From the NCBI GenBank assembly GCA_964504335.1, contig CAZDET010000093.1:1-15571 (forward strand): a stretch of DNA of 15,571 bases, written 5' to 3'. The position numbers were made by a program, and so were the translations under genes. The notes under the pieces were generated by a model. That model was not told the DNA's origin. It was given only the letters and a program-made list of their open reading frames with translations, and made no database searches. Shown here piece after piece: positions 7,531 through 14,941 of the stretch; within the stretch, counting starts at the first letter, position 1; the number at the start of each line of letters is the position of its first letter. Source of the DNA: CAZDET01 sp964504335 (GTDB lineage Bacteria > Bacteroidota > Bacteroidia > Chitinophagales > Saprospiraceae).

Positions 7531-7751
7531 GTTAGTTAGTACTTTAGTCTTTTAGCAAGGACCAAAAGGCTAAGAGCTTGTTTGGACTTTGCTTTTGAAG
7601 GCGAAAAGAGGCCATTTAGGGTTCTGCCGAGACCACTTTTGAGGTGCATAGCCAAAGCTACGGACCGAAAAAAGGGCGAAGACAGGTTCCTAAAGGGACT
7701 TTTTGTAGCCCAAAGGGTAAAGTCCAAACAAGCTCTAAAGTGCTAACCAAC
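7531..7751. terminator. Bidirectional terminator-like hairpin split by an insertion
   Basis: The left arm is 7531-7546 and the right arm 7736-7751. 14 of 16 positions are Watson-Crick pairs and one more would be a G-U pair in RNA. The arms lie between two convergent genes. Removing the 162-bp element and one TAA leaves a stem with a loop of about 24 nt that holds a smaller CTTTT/AAAAG stem. This is what a shared transcription terminator would look like, now interrupted. Terminator function is inferred from position and shape. Confidence 0.45.
7574..7735. mobile_element. 162-bp MITE-like element with 17-bp terminal inverted repeats
   Basis: The ends are perfect 17-bp inverted repeats: GAGCTTGTTTGGACTTT at 7574-7590 and its complement at 7719-7735. 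They are flanked by the direct repeat TAA (7571-7573 and 7736-7738), which fits a 3-bp target duplication. Weaker inverted similarity continues inward (for example near 7611-7628 against 7682-7699), so the whole element could fold back. There is no coding capacity. A 3-bp TNA-type duplication is known in part of the IS5 family, but assignment to any IS family is a guess without a database search. Confidence 0.75.
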
Positions 7752-7757
7752 TTAAAT

Positions 7758-9041
7758 CTAATCACTAACAATCTTAAAATCCCCTTCCTCGTCTGCCACC
7801 ACACAGGCGCGCAGCGACCAGCCGCCGCCGTAGCGTTCCAATTGGCCTTCGCACTCTACAACCAGCCGCATGAGATCTTTTTCAGGATTCATGGAGAAGT
7901 TTTTCAGCAGCGATTCGTCGACCTGAATAAACGCCTCGTCGCCGCCGTCAAGGTTGAGGCGGAGTTGGCCATCTTTTCGGGAAGAGGAGGTGACCCGGCC
8001 AAGAATCGTGACGGGACGGCTTTCCTCTCGGTTGAGTTCCTTTAATGCGTCTTTTGCTGTGGAAGACGTCAGCACATCCGAATCTCTGGGTGTAATCTTT
8101 GGAAGCTTGAAATCATCCAGTGGTGCATTCACCATCCAGAGGTGCGGCAACGCTTGTCCTTCGATCTTGCGCTCTATCCGATTATCCATTTTGGTGAAGA
8201 GGTACAGGCCGGTCGCACTTTGGAGTTCCTTGATTGTGCGCATGCACTTCAGCAACTCTTTGCGGATTTCCTTGGCTTTGGTGGGCGCGGGGGCGTCCTG
8301 GTCCATAATGAAGCCAATGCCGCGTTGGCGCTTTAGATCCACGACTGCCTTGAAGTAGGTTTTGGGAATGGCAAGTTTTGCATCCGATTCGCCGGTGTGA
8401 TCTAATTTGGGGAGGCGATCTCCGCCTTTCAGTACCGGACCCGTAACGACGAGCAGGGGGCTGTCGTTGTAAAAGCGAATGTAAGAGCGGATCATTTTCT
8501 CCAGTTCGGCCCACAGCCCCTGGTTGAGTTCGGCGCGCTGGGGCGACATGTTCGTCAGGTAAAACGATTCGCGGACGGCCCGCGGCGACCAGCGCAAATC
8601 GGCAGCGGGGGCCAGGTGCCCGCGGTCGTAGCGTTCGGACTCCTTCTCCCGGTCTTCAACGTACAATTCCAGTTTTAATTCCGGATCTACATCGAGGTCT
8701 TCCAGAAATTCGTCGGTGCGTTCTTCACAAACGTTGTTGATTTCAGGCAAGATCATATGGGCTACCCACCGGGCCTGCTTGTACGTAGCATTATACTGTA
8801 CCGCAAACCCATCGTACCAGGTGATCTCCTGCCCCCGGCGAACCGACGGGAGGCCGTAGGTTTCAAGTTGATCTTTGATCCAATCTAATTTGAGGGTTTC
8901 GAGCTGGGCTTTTTGATCGTCTAATTTGTCCTCCAGTTGTTGAATGGTGGAGGAGTAGGCAAATTCCTGGCTATAACCGACTTGTAGTAGTAGTGAAAGG
9001 CTGACTAAAAAGCCAATGGGTTTTGAGCAATGGGGCAACAT
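7758..9041 (-). CDS. Secreted DNA/RNA non-specific endonuclease
   Basis: With the start at 9041 the protein has 427 aa and a signal peptide (hydrophobic FLVSLSLLLQ, likely cleavage after GYS at residue 24). A short coiled-coil-like segment (about 30-60) precedes the nuclease domain (about 70-300). Signature residues match the Serratia-type family: D139-R-G-H142 with H142 as general base, then N173 in ELNQ and E181, the same N-to-E spacing of eight as in the Serratia enzyme. Such enzymes use Mg2+ to cut single- and double-stranded DNA and RNA. The last 115 or so residues (VTILGRVTSSSRKDGQLRL onward) form an extra beta-rich module that might be OB-like. An in-frame ATG at 9092 would bury the signal peptide behind 17 residues and is less likely. 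No T9SS domain is present, so the protein is probably periplasmic or released. It serves nutrient scavenging or competitor-DNA degradation. Confidence 0.88.
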   Translation of the reverse strand: MLPHCSKPIGFLVSLSLLLQVGYSQEFAYSSTIQQLEDKLDDQKAQLETLKLDWIKDQLETYGLPSVRRGQEITWYDGFAVQYNATYKQARWVAHMILPEINNVCEERTDEFLEDLDVDPELKLELYVEDREKESERYDRGHLAPAADLRWSPRAVRESFYLTNMSPQRAELNQGLWAELEKMIRSYIRFYNDSPLLVVTGPVLKGGDRLPKLDHTGESDAKLAIPKTYFKAVVDLKRQRGIGFIMDQDAPAPTKAKEIRKELLKCMRTIKELQSATGLYLFTKMDNRIERKIEGQALPHLWMVNAPLDDFKLPKITPRDSDVLTSSTAKDALKELNREESRPVTILGRVTSSSRKDGQLRLNLDGGDEAFIQVDESLLKNFSMNPEKDLMRLVVECEGQLERYGGGWSLRACVVADEEGDFKIVSD

Positions 9042-9112
9042 GAGCGATTTGTTTGGAGAGTGATTAAACGAATAGGGGAAAATGCCATCCAAGCATCGTC
9101 AACCCATTCCTT
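9042..9112. promoter_or_regulatory. Divergent promoter region, nuclease / serine hydrolase
   Basis: Only 71 bp separate the divergent starts, so both promoters must lie here or overlap the coding ends. No convincing promoter boxes or dyads were seen. Confidence 0.3.
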
Positions 9113-10399
9113 ATGCGAATATTTTGTACGATTTGCTGCTGCTTACTGTTTCACTTGGTCATTTACGGGCAGGAAATTTACTTCCCGCCAATGGTAGGGG
9201 ATGATTGGGAAACGGTCGATCCGGCTACCTTAAACTGGGCCTCGGATCGCATCGATACGCTCTACGCCTATCTCGAGCGAGAAGATACAAAAGCCTTTTT
9301 ACTATTAAAGGACGGGCGCATTGTGTTAGAGCACTATTTCGGCACGTTCACCTCGGATAGCCTGTGGGTCTGGTTCTCGGCCGGTAAGAGCCTGCGGGCG
9401 CTACTCGTCGGCATTGCCCAGGAAGAGGGCTTTTTGGACATTGAAGATCCCACCTCCGATTATCTGGGGGAGGGGTGGAGTAATCTTTCCCCTGCCCGGG
9501 AATCCCAGATTACGGTCTGGAATCAACTTACCATGACTTCCGGATTGGACGAGCGTTTTTTCACTTGCATCGATCCGGTTTGCCTGCGTTACCGTGCGGA
9601 TGCCGGCACCCGCTGGGTGTACCACAACGGTCCGTACAACTTGCTTAAAGATGTGCTGGAAGCGGCCACTGATCAACCCATCAATACCTATACCGCCGAC
9701 AACGTCCAAACCCCCATCGGGATGCGGAGCGGGTTCTGGTTGCCTTCCGGTGATAATACGTTTTTCCTCAGCCGGGCGCGCGATATGGCCCGCTTCGGTA
9801 TCCTGATTCAAAACGACGGCGTTTGGGATGGTCGGCCCGTAATTCGTGATACGGTCTACTTCAATCAAATGATCCGGCCCTCCCAGGGCCTCAATCCCTC
9901 CTACGGCTATTTGTGGTGGCTGAACGGACAGCCCTCCCACATCCTGCCCAACAGTCCACTTTCCCGCGAAGGCTATCTTGCCCCCGATGCGCCGCTGGAT
10001 GCCATCACGGCTGCGGGCGGGCAGGGCCAATTCGTCAGTATCGTACCGAGCGAGGGCCTGGTGATGGTCCGCATGGGCCTATCCACCAATACCGGATTGG
10101 CAGCTATTGAGCTACTCAATGAGATTTGGAAGCGCATCGGCGAGCTCGAAGTGGTGACGTCTACAGAATCCGCACCGATAGAAGGTGGAATTCAGGTATT
10201 CCCTAATCCGGCTACGGATTGGTTGCAGGTGAGCGGTGTCGATTCGTTTCTTCAAATCCACTTATATGATGCCTTCGGGCGCTTGTTGATTACTTCCGAC
10301 ACGGCCCCTCTATCGCTGAGTGGTTTGGCGGCTGGACTGTATGTAGTAGAGGTGGAAACGGCGGCTGGAGTGGTGTACAGGAGATTGGTGATAAATTGA
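9113..10399 (+). CDS. T9SS-exported serine hydrolase, beta-lactamase/esterase family
   Basis: The 428-aa product has a signal peptide (about 1-20, ending IYGQ), a serine beta-lactamase-fold domain (about 40-345) and a T9SS type A sorting domain (about 358-428: QVFPNPATDWLQV, IHLYDAFGRLL, LAAGLYVVEVETAAG, ending RRLVIN). Catalytic marks of the class C beta-lactamase/DD-peptidase/esterase group are S89-A-G-K92 (nucleophile and general base), Y170-H-N172, and AGGQGQ (301-306) in the place of the third KTG/HTG-type box. The replacement of KTG favours an esterase or peptidase over a true antibiotic beta-lactamase. Five Cys in the signal peptide region are unusual, but no lipobox is seen. It is transcribed divergently from the nuclease, and both products are exported hydrolases. 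The substrate is unknown. Confidence 0.88.
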   Translation: MRIFCTICCCLLFHLVIYGQEIYFPPMVGDDWETVDPATLNWASDRIDTLYAYLEREDTKAFLLLKDGRIVLEHYFGTFTSDSLWVWFSAGKSLRALLVGIAQEEGFLDIEDPTSDYLGEGWSNLSPARESQITVWNQLTMTSGLDERFFTCIDPVCLRYRADAGTRWVYHNGPYNLLKDVLEAATDQPINTYTADNVQTPIGMRSGFWLPSGDNTFFLSRARDMARFGILIQNDGVWDGRPVIRDTVYFNQMIRPSQGLNPSYGYLWWLNGQPSHILPNSPLSREGYLAPDAPLDAITAAGGQGQFVSIVPSEGLVMVRMGLSTNTGLAAIELLNEIWKRIGELEVVTSTESAPIEGGIQVFPNPATDWLQVSGVDSFLQIHLYDAFGRLLITSDTAPLSLSGLAAGLYVVEVETAAGVVYRRLVIN

Positions 10400-10539
10400 T
10401 TGACGTGTTTAGTGTTGATGGTTTATTGTTTATTGCGGTTGCGGGATTGTTCCAGTAAATGTTCAACGGTCTAAATATCTATTCCAAATACTTGTATATT
10501 GAGTAGGAGGCACACAACACTCGGCAAACCCCATACAAC
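10400..10539 (+). promoter_or_regulatory. Upstream region of the tandem AraC regulators
   Basis: This AT-rich 140-bp gap likely contains the promoter of the DUF4242-AraC gene. The segment TACTTGTA near 10490 partly resembles the Bacteroidota -7 box (TAnnTTTG), but no good -33 partner was found. An AGGAGG-like stretch at 10504-10510 is too far from the ATG to act as a ribosome binding site. Confidence 0.25.
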
Positions 10540-11607
10540 ATGCCACTATTCATGGACCTCAACCGTACCGCGGGATATCCGGTGCCGCCCACGGTGGAGG
10601 AGATCAAGGAAAACCACGTCGTCGATCTGGCTGTACAGCACAAGTACGGGGTGCGGATGATTGAGTATTACATCAACGAGAAGGACGGCCTGGTCTTTTG
10701 CTTGATGGAGGCTCCGAACAAGGAGGCTTGCGCCGCCGTGCGCGCCGAGGTCCACAGCGGAATGGCCTGTACGGTCATTGAGCTGGAGGGTAGCGATTAT
10801 TCGGCTTTCATGGGCACAGATCGCAAAGTCAATAAAGACGATATCGTGGAGCGCACCGATGGTTCCTTCGATACGGGAGAGCGCTTTGTGTTGAGTGCCG
10901 ATCTAGTTGGATCGATGGCGGTCGATACGCTGTACGAATCATTGATTCCTTGTATCTGCCGTTGGGAGGGGCGGCGGGTGCTTGACGATCGCGATCAGTT
11001 GATGCTGGCCTTTACAGAAGGCGGGGCAGCGGTTCGCTGCGCCGTAGAGCTGCTTCAATTTTGCCAATCGACCGATCCGAGTGCGGATATCCGAATCGGC
11101 GTAGCCGCAGGAAGGCCCGTTACCCAACACTATGGCTCCTTGTTTAAATCCACGATCCAATTGGCTTCCTACCTGACGGATGCCGCGCCCGCAGGAGCCA
11201 TCTACTTATCCAATCAAATGGAATCCTGCTTTCCGATTATCGAAGCGGCCTATACAAAAAGCAAGGTACTCCAGCCTAAGGAGGAACTTTTGCTAGAGGA
11301 TTTTCTGAAGTACCTCAACAAACACCTGTCCGATTCCAGCCTCTCGCTAATGGCAGTAGGGCAGCGAATTTGCCTCAGTCGGGCCCAATTATGGCGGCGT
11401 ATGGTGGCCCTGACCGGGCAATCGCCCGCGGCCTTCATCGCCGATTTGCGATTGCGTCGGGCCTGGCACCTGCTTCACCGTGAGTCGTATTCGATTTCGG
11501 AAGTCGCGTATCAAGTTGGATTTAGTAATCCTTCCTATTTCACCCAGCAATTCAAAAAGCGATTCGGGCGGCTTCCTTCCCAGATATTGGAGGAGCTGAC
11601 GCCATAG
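10540..11607 (+). CDS. DUF4242 / degenerate cyclase-like / AraC HTH fusion regulator
   Basis: This 355-aa protein joins three parts. Residues 1-92 match DUF4242 (nickel-binding, SCO4226-like): MPLFMDL, HVVDLAVQHKYGV, GLVFCLMEAPNKEA, VHSG. Residues about 115-228 resemble a shortened class III nucleotide cyclase domain: SADLVGS (D121), DDRDQLMLAF, IRIGVAAG (184-191) and a GAIYLS strand. The usual catalytic N and R of the NxAxR-type motif are replaced (IQLASYL, 206-212), so cyclase activity is unlikely and the domain may only bind a ligand. Residues about 255-355 are an AraC-type double helix-turn-helix, ending with the signature-like ISEVAYQVGFSNPSYFTQQFKKRFG. It is probably a cytosolic transcription factor with a sensory N-terminus. 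It is followed after 41 bp by a second AraC gene. The first and last domains are clear; the middle one is moderately supported. Confidence 0.85.
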   Translation: MPLFMDLNRTAGYPVPPTVEEIKENHVVDLAVQHKYGVRMIEYYINEKDGLVFCLMEAPNKEACAAVRAEVHSGMACTVIELEGSDYSAFMGTDRKVNKDDIVERTDGSFDTGERFVLSADLVGSMAVDTLYESLIPCICRWEGRRVLDDRDQLMLAFTEGGAAVRCAVELLQFCQSTDPSADIRIGVAAGRPVTQHYGSLFKSTIQLASYLTDAAPAGAIYLSNQMESCFPIIEAAYTKSKVLQPKEELLLEDFLKYLNKHLSDSSLSLMAVGQRICLSRAQLWRRMVALTGQSPAAFIADLRLRRAWHLLHRESYSISEVAYQVGFSNPSYFTQQFKKRFGRLPSQILEELTP

Positions 11608-11648
11608 TTAAGTACACGGAATCGACTAATCTGTAGCCAAGCGTAAAG

Positions 11649-12527
11649 ATGATTCTCATCCCTCAACGCCTCTTCGACGACGCCCACGTGCACACCATCC
11701 TGCGCGATGGCAACGTCTGCATCCTAGAAAAGCAATTGCCAACACCCCTGTTGGAACGGGAGGGGTACATCTCCAACCACGTAGTGGTCATCCTGTTGGC
11801 CGGAGAACAGTGCATTCGCCCCCAGGATGCCGAACAGCCAATTCGGATCGAAGCGGGGCAGGGGATATTCATCCCGCGGGGGCTATACTATATCTCGGAT
11901 CTGTTGCCTGCCGAAGGGCCGTTTCACAGCCTCTTGTTTTACTTTGATGATCGCCTGATCCAGGAGTTCCTATCCACCGTCCGCGTGACGGAGGTGACCC
12001 GTGCCGAAGCACCCGGTTATTTGCAATTCGAGCTTGTGCCGACCCTCCGCCTGTTTGCGGATGCCCTCCGCCAAATGTACGGGCGGCAGGGTCTGCGCAA
12101 CCGCAGCTTCCTCGATTTGAAGATCCTGGAGCTACTGCACCTCCTCAATGGCCTACAGGGCGATCAGCGGTTCGCTAATTTCTTATTTCGACTCACCCTC
12201 CCCAAGAAGCGGCACATCAAGACCTTCATGGAGCAAAACTTCGACAAGCCCCTCAAAATCGAAGACTACGCCTACCTCACCGGCCGCAGTACCACCACTT
12301 TTCGCCGTGATTTCAAGGCCACCTTCGATACCACTCCACAGCAATGGCTGAAGCGATTGCGCCTGGAAAAAGCGCTAACTCTGTTGCAAGACAGGGCCAT
12401 GTCAGTAGGGGAATTAGCCGATGCAGTCGGCTACGACAATGTGTCGTATTTCATCCGGTCCTTTCGGGAAGCCTACGGACTGTCGCCCAAACAATATCGA
12501 ATCCAGTGGCGGAAAGGGAAATTGTAG
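11649..12527 (+). CDS. AraC family transcriptional regulator
   Basis: The 292-aa protein has an N-terminal cupin-like sensor (about 20-110: NHVVVILLAGEQ, IRIEAGQGIFIPRGLYYIS, FHSLLFYFDD) and a C-terminal AraC DNA-binding domain (about 186-288). The latter shows both helix-turn-helix units: LKIEDYAYLTGRSTTTFRRDF and MSVGELADAVGYDNVSYFIRSF, followed by YGLSPKQYR. The cupin part lacks an obvious metal-binding His set. The gene probably shares a transcript with the upstream DUF4242-AraC fusion (41-bp gap). The targets and ligand are unknown; adjacent genes such as the VOC protein or the serine hydrolase are candidates by position only. Confidence 0.9.
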   Translation: MILIPQRLFDDAHVHTILRDGNVCILEKQLPTPLLEREGYISNHVVVILLAGEQCIRPQDAEQPIRIEAGQGIFIPRGLYYISDLLPAEGPFHSLLFYFDDRLIQEFLSTVRVTEVTRAEAPGYLQFELVPTLRLFADALRQMYGRQGLRNRSFLDLKILELLHLLNGLQGDQRFANFLFRLTLPKKRHIKTFMEQNFDKPLKIEDYAYLTGRSTTTFRRDFKATFDTTPQQWLKRLRLEKALTLLQDRAMSVGELADAVGYDNVSYFIRSFREAYGLSPKQYRIQWRKGKL

Positions 12528-12865
12528 CTCATGGATTCCCAAATAGAGAAAGATAAACAGGTAATCAATTGACCTCATTGTGCAATGGCACGTACCTGCT
12601 TGAAGTAACTTCGGAAAAAGGGGGGCAGTTCCAATCAATCCAGTACATACGTTAGGATACAGGAGGCGGAATTTGGGAGGAAAATTGTGTTATTATTGTC
12701 TGATTGTAATTCGGTTGCAGATGCGACTTCGACCTGGCCTGGATATTGTAAATGTATCTGTAAACGGATTGGTTATGGATAAGAAAATTGCCCAAATCAT
12801 CTTTCTCCTATTAGCGCTTTACGCCTGTTTTTAAGAAATAGTATCTTTCGGCTAACGATATCACT
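12528..12865. other. 338-bp intergenic region
   Basis: There is no conserved gene here. A weak inverted repeat (CAGGTA 12558-12563, TACCTG 12593-12598) lies shortly after the AraC stop and could help end transcription. The rest is AT-rich and should hold the promoter of the VOC gene. A possible small signal-peptide-like ORF is listed separately. Confidence 0.5.
12775..12834 (+). CDS. Possible 19-codon signal-peptide-like small ORF
   Basis: ATG at 12775 to TAA at 12832-12834 encodes MDKKIAQIIFLLLALYACF. This has two Lys, then a hydrophobic stretch and a lipobox-like LYAC, exactly the shape of a lipoprotein signal peptide with almost nothing after the Cys. An in-frame ATG at 12721 would extend it to 37 codons. 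It could be a tiny membrane peptide, a decayed lipoprotein gene or chance. No ribosome binding site is seen, and it ends 31 bp before the VOC gene. Confidence 0.2.
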   Translation: MDKKIAQIIFLLLALYACF

Positions 12866-13480
12866 ATGGTAGATCACCTTGTGTACTCCGTCCGGGATTT
12901 GGAACTGGGGATGAATGAAATAGAAGCCCTGACGGGCGTGCGTCCCGAAATAGGCGGCCAGCATCCCTGGGGCACCTGGAATGCGCTACTTGCTCTGGGA
13001 AAAACGACGTATTTAGAAATCATTGCGCCCGATCCTCGGCAGGCTCCTGCCTCGGGCCCACGCATCTTTCAATTGAATACCCTCACCGAATCGAAGCTCA
13101 CACGCTGGGCGGCTCCGGCTACCGATATCCCCGCGCTTGTGCAGCAGGCAACCGCCAACGGCATCGACCTGGGCGAAGTAATTGATGGCTACCGCGAACG
13201 CCCCGATGGAACCCCTCTACGCTGGAGCTTGACCGATCCCCTCGCAGATCCGGGAGCTGGATTGATTCCCTTTTTAATCGATTGGAAAGATACACTGCAT
13301 CCCGCGCGTACCTCGCCGGCGGGATGCAGGTTGTTGAAATTGGTAGGGCGGCATCCAAAGCCAGAATTGCTAAAGGAACAACTACGACAATTGGGAATTG
13401 AATTTACTGTAGAGCTAGGTGCGGAGCCCGCTCTGGTAGCCACCCTGAAGACTCCGAAGGGGATCATTGAGTTGTCTTAA
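12866..13480 (+). CDS. VOC superfamily / glyoxalase-like domain protein
   Basis: This 204-aa protein matches the Glyoxalase_3-like type of the vicinal oxygen chelate superfamily. The start VDHLVYSVRDLELGM gives H4; GGQHPWGTWNALLALG gives H33; YLEIIAPDP gives E51. These are the expected metal-ligand type residues of the first half-module. A second, weaker half follows (about 125-204), ending with KTPKGIIELS. Members bind a divalent metal and catalyse isomerisation, dioxygenation or hydrolytic steps on varied small molecules; the substrate here is unknown. The protein is cytosolic, with no signal peptide. Its 3' end overlaps the convergent PLP enzyme gene by 17 bp, so the two transcripts are antisense at their ends. 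Confidence 0.82.
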   Translation: MVDHLVYSVRDLELGMNEIEALTGVRPEIGGQHPWGTWNALLALGKTTYLEIIAPDPRQAPASGPRIFQLNTLTESKLTRWAAPATDIPALVQQATANGIDLGEVIDGYRERPDGTPLRWSLTDPLADPGAGLIPFLIDWKDTLHPARTSPAGCRLLKLVGRHPKPELLKEQLRQLGIEFTVELGAEPALVATLKTPKGIIELS

Positions 13481-14780
13481 TTGCAATTCCTTGGGGCATA
13501 GGACTTGATACCTGAGTTCGTGTGCAGCCCACCTTCTCCAGTGCTTGTTCAATATCCCAGATTATATCGACCACATTTTCTACACCCACGGATAGCCGAA
13601 TTAGATTTTCGGTAATGCCGATACTTTTCCGCTCGGCCGGCGGAACACCGGCATGCGTCATGGAGGCCGGATGCTGTGCTAGTGATTCGGTACTTCCGAG
13701 ACTAACGGCCAGCTTGATCAGTTTTAAGCTGTTGAGAAACCGGAACGCTTCCGCCTCTCCACCTCTGATTGCAAAGGAAACCATCGCCCCCGAAGATTGG
13801 CATTGCTGCTGGTAGATGCGATAATCGCGTCCATCTTCCGGTTTTAGTAATCCCAGAAAATACACTTTTTCAATTCGGGGATGGCGATCTAAAAAACGGG
13901 CAATTTCCGTGGCATTTCTAGCCTGCTGCTCCATCCTCAATTTTAAAGTTTCTAGACTTCTCATCAACAGCCATCCAGTCCACGGGCCGGCCATATTGCC
14001 CAAAAAGGTGCGGAGTGTTTTGATTCTTTTTACGAGAGGCAATGATCCGAGGCACGCCCCGGCAATCACGTCGCTGTGGCCGCCAATGTATTTGGTGGCG
14101 GAATAGAGGACCACGTCGGCCCCTAGCGATAGCGGTTGTTGCCAGAGGGGCCCCAAATACGTATTATCGACCACCAATAGCACGTGTTTATCCGCAGTCG
14201 AATAGGCATCGGCGATGCTCCGGCAACTGACCAAATCCGTCAAGGCATTGGTGGGGTTCGCCGGCGTTTCTACATAGATCATTGCCAAGCGGTCGGCAAC
14301 ATTTTTAGATTCAATGAGTTGGCGTAATTCATCCGGTGTAGCATCAGCCCGAAACCCGATGACCTCTACGCCAAATTTGGTCAGGACGTGCTGTACGAAA
14401 TGCACCGTACCTCCGTACAAGGGGTTGCTGTACAACAACACGTCTCCCGGGCTGAGAAATTCAAATAAAGTAGTAGAAATAGCAGACATGCCACTCTCAA
14501 AAACCGCACAATCTTCGGCCTTTTCCCAGAGCGCCAAGCGGTTTTCCAGGATCTCCAAATCCGGATTGTTCAGGCGGCTGTAAATCAGTCCTGGTTCCTC
14601 ATTGGCTTCCGGTTCTCTTAGCCCGTAGGCGACTTCGAAAAAAGCCTTGCCTTCCTCGGCATTTTTAAAAACAAAGGTGGATGTCTGAAAAATGGGACAC
14701 TTGATGGCCCCTTCCGAAAGCTCCGGTTTGTACCCGTAGGACATCATCAAGCTTTCCGGTTTCATTTGGTGCGGCATCAT
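13464..14780 (-). CDS. Cys/Met metabolism PLP-dependent enzyme (cystathionine gamma-synthase / methionine gamma-lyase family)
   Basis: The protein is 438 aa from 14780; a start at M6 (14765) is also possible and gives a family-like MKPESLMMSYGYKPEL beginning. Fold-type I PLP residues are visible: Y67-S-R69 (phosphate binding from the partner subunit), SGMSAIS (96-102), Y122 in LYGGT (ring stacking), VVDNTY with D205, and SATK with K230 forming the Schiff base. The similarity to methionine gamma-lyase is close around these sites, but the Cys typical of that enzyme (YGCT) is Gly here (G124), so the reaction could be cystathionine synthesis or cleavage, or another gamma-elimination. An insertion before YSR (LREPEANEEPGLI) is notable. 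A divergent Lrp/AsnC gene lies upstream, which fits control by amino acid supply. Cytosolic tetramers are usual for the family. Confidence 0.9.
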   Translation of the reverse strand: MMPHQMKPESLMMSYGYKPELSEGAIKCPIFQTSTFVFKNAEEGKAFFEVAYGLREPEANEEPGLIYSRLNNPDLEILENRLALWEKAEDCAVFESGMSAISTTLFEFLSPGDVLLYSNPLYGGTVHFVQHVLTKFGVEVIGFRADATPDELRQLIESKNVADRLAMIYVETPANPTNALTDLVSCRSIADAYSTADKHVLLVVDNTYLGPLWQQPLSLGADVVLYSATKYIGGHSDVIAGACLGSLPLVKRIKTLRTFLGNMAGPWTGWLLMRSLETLKLRMEQQARNATEIARFLDRHPRIEKVYFLGLLKPEDGRDYRIYQQQCQSSGAMVSFAIRGGEAEAFRFLNSLKLIKLAVSLGSTESLAQHPASMTHAGVPPAERKSIGITENLIRLSVGVENVVDIIWDIEQALEKVGCTRTQVSSPMPQGIAIKTTQ

Positions 14781-14826
14781 GGCTAACGACTTTAATAGTT
14801 GATATTACAAAACTACTGCTGTTAGA

Positions 14827-14849
14827 AGAATAATCTAATAAATTATTCT
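14827..14849. promoter_or_regulatory. Candidate Lrp/AsnC operator (23-bp dyad)
   Basis: A perfect inverted repeat, AGAATAAT (14827-14834) and ATTATTCT (14842-14849), with a 7-nt centre, lies between the divergent lyase and Lrp/AsnC genes. AT-rich dyads of this kind are typical binding sites for Lrp-type regulators. Binding itself is inferred. Confidence 0.5.
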
Positions 14850-14926
14850 AAAGCAGAAAATAAAACTACATTACAAATGAATAGCAGGGTATATTGCTAT
14901 ATGGGCAAGTGTTTTCGTATTTCCTC

Positions 14927-14939
14927 AGAAAAATTTTCT
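14927..14939. promoter_or_regulatory. Second small dyad next to the Lrp/AsnC start
   Basis: AGAAAA-A-TTTTCT is a 13-bp dyad ending two bases before the chosen ATG. It shares the AGAA/TTCT outer bases with the upstream 23-bp dyad. The centres are about 95 bp apart, near nine helical turns. It could be an autoregulatory site, or chance in AT-rich DNA. Confidence 0.3.
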
Positions 14940-14941
14940 CC

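Noticed and set aside
7644..8045. 133-codon plus-strand reading frame across the MITE and the nuclease 3' end
   Set aside because: It begins inside the non-coding element and runs antisense to the nuclease. The protein has no recognisable features.
9401..10030. 209-codon minus-strand reading frame inside the serine hydrolase gene
   Set aside because: It is an antisense frame of a high-GC coding region. The plus-strand protein has clear catalytic motifs.
9113..10399. True antibiotic beta-lactamase
   Set aside because: SxxK and YxN are present, but the third box is GGQG and not KTG, and a T9SS domain is attached. An esterase or peptidase-like role is more likely.
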